Of a DNA stretch of 11,252 nt, positions 7,393-11,252 are shown in pieces (position 1 is the first letter of the stretch; each line of letters starts with the position of its first letter). This DNA is from JAZKFP01 sp040386355 (GTDB lineage Bacteria > Pseudomonadota > Gammaproteobacteria > Pseudomonadales > UBA6940): assembly GCA_040386355.1 (NCBI GenBank), contig JAZKFP010000109.1:1-11252 (forward strand), written 5' to 3'. The notes beneath the pieces are model-generated. The model was not told the origin of the DNA, did not search any database, and saw nothing but the letters and a program-made list of their open reading frames with translations. The position numbers and the translations under genes were made by a program.

Positions 7393-7755
7393 TCAATTTA
7401 AAACTTTTTTAATGACGTTTAATAATTTGTCAGGATCGAAAGGTTTAATAATCCATCCGGTAGCGCCCGCATCTTTTCCTTCTTGCTTTTTATCACCTCC
7501 CGACTCTGTAGTAAGCATTAGTATTGGAGTAAATTGATAATTTTTTTGACTTCTTAACGCTTTAATCATTTGAATGCCATCCATGCGTGGCATATTTACG
7601 TCAGAAATAATTAAATCAAAAGATCCTTCACTGGCTTTTAATAAACCATCTTCACCGTCAACTGCACTTGTAACATCAAACCCAGCTGAAGTTAAAGTAA
7701 ATTCAATCATTTGTCGCATTGAGACAGAATCATCAACTGAGAGAATTCTGGACAT
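7393..7755 (-). CDS. cheY: CheY-like single-domain response regulator
   Basis: This 120-residue receiver protein has no output domain. It shows acidic pair D8/D9, phosphoacceptor D52 in ISDVNMPRMDG, T82 in LTTES and K104 in the KPF motif. The aromatic switch position before the lysine is Trp (GATGWIIKPF), a variant seen in CheY proteins encoded in chemotaxis clusters, where enteric CheY has Tyr. The ATG has AAGGA at good spacing. The gene stands alone between fliJ (247 bp upstream) and the MCP-like gene (123 bp downstream). Phospho-CheY would bind the EIDALL motif of FliM encoded in the same block; which kinase feeds it is not visible here. It could instead be a dedicated partner of the adjacent MCP-like protein. 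Confidence 0.9.
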   Translation of the reverse strand: MSRILSVDDSVSMRQMIEFTLTSAGFDVTSAVDGEDGLLKASEGSFDLIISDVNMPRMDGIQMIKALRSQKNYQFTPILMLTTESGGDKKQEGKDAGATGWIIKPFDPDKLLNVIKKVLN

Positions 7756-8002
7756 ATGTAATCCTTAAATTATTAAACTAAAGGCATCCAAATAACTAAA
7801 GCTCTTATATATTTTTAATAGCGATAGCTAGAGGAATGATTTTAAAACAAATAAAACCACCGCTTAAATCATCGTCGTGCAATATGATATTAAACAGCAA
7901 GGGCTACGATAATGATATTAACAATGCAAGTGTCTTAATGTTCTGTCATAAAACGACATTGTATAAAAGTGTAGCCAGGATTTTTAAAGTAATGATTAAA
8001 TA

Positions 8003-8377
8003 TCAAGCGAGTAGCTGGCGAAGTTCTAATATCTTTTCATCGATTTTTTGGATTTTATTTTTCAATAGTATCCAATCATTTTGAAATTGATTGACTCTTT
8101 TGGAGATATTCTCAGCCTTAACATGTTGTTGCTGTATACCTTGTTTTAGTAACTCTGCATAAAGACGCTTTTGTTCCAGAGATACTGTCGTGACAGCTTC
8201 ATTTTGATTGTACAAATTTATTCTTTTATTCTGCTCATTTAAAATCATCAATGTCTGATTTTCTCGATCTTTTTCTTTATTCAAAACAGCTAATTGATTC
8301 TCTAAAATTTTTTTCTGAAGATTCAAAACATGTAATATTCGTTGCATCTTTTGTTTTTTAAGAATTTGAGCTCGCAT
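8003..8377 (-). CDS. fliJ: Flagellar export chaperone/stalk protein FliJ
   Basis: This 124-residue, almost wholly helical, charged protein is rich in Lys, Gln and Leu and predicted to form an antiparallel coiled coil, as FliJ does in the centre of the FliI hexamer. It is somewhat shorter than the usual 140-150 residues. Sequence conservation in FliJ is low, so the identification rests on coiled-coil character, size and position 24 bp downstream of fliI. The ATG at 8377 has no good ribosome site, suggesting coupling to fliI. A spacer of 247 bp follows before the cheY-like gene; I found no terminator with a T-run in it, and no promoter that I would defend. Confidence 0.85.
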   Translation of the reverse strand: MRAQILKKQKMQRILHVLNLQKKILENQLAVLNKEKDRENQTLMILNEQNKRINLYNQNEAVTTVSLEQKRLYAELLKQGIQQQHVKAENISKRVNQFQNDWILLKNKIQKIDEKILELRQLLA

Positions 8378-8401
8378 AGAATGCCATACAACTTTAAAAG
8401 A

Positions 8402-9745
8402 TTAATTACCCGCACACAGTTGCTGTAACTGTTTATCGGCATCTACTAAATTTACTTGCTGTTGGATAGATTGCTCGACATATTGAATTAATTTAGGATG
8501 TTTTTGCAATGCAAGATCAAGTTCAGGATTTGTACCGGGTTGATACGCACCCATTTGCACTAAATCAAAATTATCTTCATAAATAGCTAACCAGCGTTTA
8601 AATTTTCGAATTAACGACATTTTTTCGGCGGGACTAATTCGATTTACAACACGACTAACAGAGGCTCCAACATCAATAGCTGGATAAATGCCTTGATCTG
8701 CTATTTTACGTGCTAAAACAATATGTCCATCTAAAATCGCACGCGCACTATCGGCTACTGGATCTTGCAAATCATCGCCTTCAACAAGCACAGTATAAAA
8801 TGCTGTTATAGAACCACAGCCTAAAATTCCGTTTCCAGTGCGTTCGATTAATTGAGAAATTTTTGTAAAAACTGAAGGTGGATATCCCTTATTTGCCGCA
8901 GGCTCACCTAATGCAATAGCTAATTCACGTTGAGCTTGAGCATATCGGGTCAGTGAATCCATTAATAACAAAACATGTTTGCCTTGATTTCGAAAATGTT
9001 CTGCAATACTAGTAGCATAATCGGCACCATTAAGGCGTGCCAACGCAGGCGCATCTGCGGGCGCAGCAATAATAATTGCTTTCTTTCTACCAGCTTCCCC
9101 TAAAATTTCTTCAATAAATTCTTTAACTTCGCGACCACGTTCGCCAATTAATCCAACAACAACCACATCCGCTTGAGTAAAGCGCGTCATCATGCCAAGC
9201 AGTACGCTTTTGCCCACTCCACTGCCTGCAAATAAACCTAATCGTTGACCACGCCCAACCGGAATTAAACCGTTAATTACTCTAACACCCACATCTAATT
9301 GGGTATTAATAGGATCGCGATGTAATGGATTTAATGCCTGACGCATGGGAATAGACCATTTCACATTTTGTAATGGTCCTTTATCATCAACTGTAATTCC
9401 ATAACCATCTAAAACACGCGTTAATAATCCATTACCAATTGGAAACTGACGTGTTTGATCGGTTGGAATAACTTCCGCACCCGGCATCATGCCGTTATAA
9501 GGTGTTAAAGGCATTAAGAATGTTGAGGTTGAATTAAATCCTACAACTTCGGCATCAATTGAATTATTAAAATTTTTAATACGACATAATGTTCCTACAG
9601 AACACTGGATTCCACTGACTTCAATTAAAATACCAACTAATTTTGTGACGTGTCCTGTAATGATGGGAACTGGCGCTGGAATATCTGCTTGCAGCCATTG
9701 ATTAAAAATAGAATGTAGAAAAAATTTTGAGTTTAAATTGCTCAA
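8402..9745 (-). CDS. fliI: Flagellum-specific export ATPase FliI
   Basis: FliI is the F1-beta-like ATPase that powers and orders type III flagellar export. The 447-residue product has the P-loop AGSGVGKS (173-180), GERGREV (201-207) with the catalytic-type Glu, and the Walker B strand LLLMDS (259-264) followed by LTRYAQAQRE. It also has the family stretch GEPAANKGYPPSVF. Length is normal. The start is TTG at 9745: GGAG lies 8 bases upstream, inside the end of fliH, and no ATG occurs before residue 78. Only 3 bp separate it from the fliH stop, so translation is coupled to fliH, whose product binds the FliI N-terminus. Confidence 0.98.
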   Translation of the reverse strand: MSNLNSKFFLHSIFNQWLQADIPAPVPIITGHVTKLVGILIEVSGIQCSVGTLCRIKNFNNSIDAEVVGFNSTSTFLMPLTPYNGMMPGAEVIPTDQTRQFPIGNGLLTRVLDGYGITVDDKGPLQNVKWSIPMRQALNPLHRDPINTQLDVGVRVINGLIPVGRGQRLGLFAGSGVGKSVLLGMMTRFTQADVVVVGLIGERGREVKEFIEEILGEAGRKKAIIIAAPADAPALARLNGADYATSIAEHFRNQGKHVLLLMDSLTRYAQAQRELAIALGEPAANKGYPPSVFTKISQLIERTGNGILGCGSITAFYTVLVEGDDLQDPVADSARAILDGHIVLARKIADQGIYPAIDVGASVSRVVNRISPAEKMSLIRKFKRWLAIYEDNFDLVQMGAYQPGTNPELDLALQKHPKLIQYVEQSIQQQVNLVDADKQLQQLCAGN

Positions 9746-9748
9746 TTT

Positions 9749-10378
9749 TTATTCTCCATTTGCACCGGTTGAATTGGATTTCTTGAATACATTTTCAAAA
9801 TAGGTAGTAATTAATTCGTTTACGTCAATTGTGATTTTGGAAGGTAACGCTTCAATCACTAATTTTGGTGGATGAATGCGATTATCCGAAATAATTGTCC
9901 ACTGGGAGTTATATTGAGGTATCTGCTGAATTGCTAAAGATATTTTTTCAAAATCCAAATCTGGGATTTTAATTTGAATTTTCTGATATCCAATAGGTAA
10001 TCGTTCTAAACATTCTTCTAAAATTGCCACTATCCATTCTGGATTAGATTCTAATTGCCTTTTTAAAATTTTTTCTGTTGCAGAGACAGCAATTTTTTGC
10101 ATTGCTTCTACAATAGAGCTTTGTTGATCCTCTAACGGCACCATTAAATGGGTAATATAACTTCCCAAACGCACTACCTCTTGATCAATTCTTTTTTTCC
10201 CTTCTTTTAGACCTTCCTTAAGACCCGACTCAAAACCAATTTTTCTACCCTCGTTATACCCTTCATCCTTTGCCGCTAACCGAATATTATCAATCTCATC
10301 CGCAGTCGGCAACTTCGTCGCAGCCTGCAACAAAAAACCCGCTTTACTAACAGTCTGCGTCGACGATGATTTTTCCAT
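9749..10378 (-). CDS. fliH: Flagellar export regulator FliH
   Basis: FliH binds FliI and links it to the C-ring; it resembles a fusion of V/F-type ATPase peripheral-stalk subunits. The 209-residue product shows the family hallmark, a GxxxG ladder of six glycines at four-residue spacing (residues 40-60, within EGYNEGRKIGFESG and LKEGLKEG). A long helix and the C-terminal domain follow (MQKIAVSATEKILKRQLESNP, then an IQIKIPDLDFEKI strand). ATG at 10378 is taken as the start; an in-frame GTG at 10387 would add three residues. No strong ribosome site is seen. The gene is separated from fliG by about 240 bp, unusual in an otherwise compact flagellar run. Confidence 0.93.
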   Translation of the reverse strand: MEKSSSTQTVSKAGFLLQAATKLPTADEIDNIRLAAKDEGYNEGRKIGFESGLKEGLKEGKKRIDQEVVRLGSYITHLMVPLEDQQSSIVEAMQKIAVSATEKILKRQLESNPEWIVAILEECLERLPIGYQKIQIKIPDLDFEKISLAIQQIPQYNSQWTIISDNRIHPPKLVIEALPSKITIDVNELITTYFENVFKKSNSTGANGE

Positions 10379-10431
10379 AAAACACACTCAGGAACAAAAG
10401 AGTAATTATAAATTTGAAAAATTTTCTTTTT

Positions 10432-10459
10432 TAGTTTTTTTAGAATTGCAAAAAAACTA
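10432..10459. repeat. A/T hairpin in the fliG-fliH spacer
   Basis: A perfect 10-bp inverted repeat (TAGTTTTTTT / AAAAAAACTA, 8-base loop) lies in the A+T-rich half of the fliG-fliH spacer, about 54 bp before fliH. With one G-C pair it would be a weak stem. It is not a classical terminator on either strand. Confidence 0.4.
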
Positions 10460-10494
10460 TATAAATAATTTGAAGAAAAAAGACGGAGAGAGAT

Positions 10495-10620
10495 ATACCA
10501 AACGTAAAATGGTTTTCCCGTAGGCGCGGTTTGAACGAAGCCTGCGCAGCATACTGCAAAGTATGTGAGCACGGTGAGTGAAAATCGCAACAACCGGGAA
10601 AATAATTTTACGGAAGGTAT
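10495..10620. repeat. 126-bp palindromic element with 26-bp imperfect terminal inverted repeats between fliG and fliH
   Basis: The left end (10495-10520) and the reverse complement of the right end (10595-10620) match at 21 of 26 positions, sharing ATACC, CGTAAAAT and TTTTCCCG blocks. The 74-bp interior is richer in G+C than its surroundings and holds a further hairpin (10543-10571, around CATAC-TGCAAA-GTATG). No coding function is evident. The right end coincides with the fliG stop codon: its last base is the third base of that TGA. This architecture fits a small non-autonomous dispersed repeat (MITE-like) or a structured intergenic repeat. Copy number cannot be judged from one window, and I saw no clear target-site duplication. 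Confidence 0.6.
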
Positions 10621-11252
10621 CAAATCATGTCTTCGCCGCCTTTGCCGCCTAATACTATGTCCCCAGATTCAGCTAGCCTACGTGCAATCGAAAGAATTTC
10701 CTTCTGCGCAGCTTCTACATCACTAACACGAACTGGACCTTTACTTTCTAAATCATCGCGTAATAAATCAGCCGCACGTTTTGACATATTAGAAAATATT
10801 TTTTCTTTGACTGTGTCGTCCGCACCTTTTAATGCAAGGATTAATATTTCGGTAGAAATTTCTCTTAAAAGTGCTTGAATACCTTGATTATCTACATCGG
10901 CTAGATTATCAAATACAAACATTAAATCTTGAATTTCTTGTGCTAATTCCTCATTACTTTCTTTTATTAAATCAATTAAAGAAGTTTCTACCGTAGTATC
11001 GAGAAAGTTCATAATATCGGCAGTGGATTTAACACCACCTAATTTTGTGGAAGAACTACCCGCGCTTGAAGAAAATTGACGCTCTAAAATATCATTTAAC
11101 TCTTTTAATGCTTGTGGTTGAATAGAATCAATTTCACAAATTCGCATTATAATATCTAGTCGTACACGCTCATCTAAGTTCATTAAAATGGCTGCAGCTT
11201 GATCTGGATCAAGATAAGCTAAAACAATTGCTTGAATTTGCGGATGCTCGAA
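10620..11252 (-). CDS. fliG: Flagellar motor switch protein FliG (5' end cut by window edge)
   Basis: FliG is the C-ring protein whose C-terminal domain interacts with the stator to give torque. The last 210 residues are present. They open with the EHPQ motif of the middle domain (EHPQIQAIVLAYLDPDQAA), followed by the linker helices. The C-terminal domain has MFVFDNLADVDNQGIQ, LLREI, LALKGA and the torque-helix region NMSKRAADLLRDDLESKGP, then VRVSDVEAAQKEI. The charged residues expected on the torque helix are present. The first about 120 residues lie outside the window. The product ends GGEDMI; the TGA stop overlaps by one base the palindromic element that follows, so insertion of that element may have set the present end of the gene. 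Confidence 0.97.
   Translation of the reverse strand, partial: FEHPQIQAIVLAYLDPDQAAAILMNLDERVRLDIIMRICEIDSIQPQALKELNDILERQFSSSAGSSSTKLGGVKSTADIMNFLDTTVETSLIDLIKESNEELAQEIQDLMFVFDNLADVDNQGIQALLREISTEILILALKGADDTVKEKIFSNMSKRAADLLRDDLESKGPVRVSDVEAAQKEILSIARRLAESGDIVLGGKGGEDMI

Noticed and set aside
7836..8084. Plus-strand frame of 82 codons in the fliJ-cheY spacer
   Set aside because: It overlaps the end of fliJ on the other strand and has no family features or clear ribosome site.
10276..10623. Minus-strand open frame of 115 codons across the fliG-fliH spacer and the start of fliH
   Set aside because: It reads through the palindromic element and into fliH in another frame. Its composition is not protein-like (Arg/Leu/Cys-rich), and no ribosome site or family resemblance is seen.

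Overview
The window holds a long block of flagellar genes, all read from the minus strand, from an A+T-rich gammaproteobacterium (about two thirds A+T by eye). In transcription order (right to left) it runs: fliG (5' end outside the window), fliH, fliI, fliJ, a CheY-like response regulator, a soluble MCP-like signalling protein, a STAS anti-sigma-factor antagonist, a receiver/PP2C/HATPase regulator, an Hpt phosphotransfer protein, fliK, fliL and fliM (3' end outside the window). The order fliG-fliH-fliI-fliJ, STAS, PP2C regulator, Hpt, fliK-fliL-fliM is that of Pseudomonas-type flagellar clusters. There the three middle genes form the HptB-HsbR-HsbA pathway, which acts on the flagellar anti-sigma factor FlgM. 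The low G+C and short intergenic repeats would suit a Legionellales-like or other host-associated gammaproteobacterium, but taxonomy cannot be fixed from this window.

Right part (7.8-11.25 kb): the export and switch genes fliG, fliH, fliI and fliJ. fliI starts with TTG and is almost coupled to fliH. fliG and fliH are separated by about 240 bp. That spacer contains a 126-bp, G+C-richer element bounded by 26-bp imperfect inverted repeats, and its end coincides with the fliG stop codon.

Middle part (3.4-7.8 kb): the signalling block. The Hsb-like partner-switch genes occupy the position seen in Pseudomonas, but a CheY-like gene and a membrane-less MCP-like gene lie between fliJ and hsbA. This insertion is the most interesting feature of gene content. 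A strong hairpin follows the Hpt gene.

Left part (1-3.2 kb): fliK, fliL and fliM. A sigma-54 type promoter with exact -24/-12 spacing lies just upstream of fliK. The central part of FliK is a degenerate 5/10-residue repeat ending in lysine, with an assembly gap at its edge.

Two runs of N (10 and 100 bases) are scaffold gaps. The 100-N gap is flanked by an exact 55-bp copy of the same sequence. Collapsing it gives an intact 101-residue HsbA-like protein, so the gap and the duplication are assembly artefacts. The 10-N gap shifts the fliK frame, but both sides are open and join as one gene if the true gap is a multiple of three.
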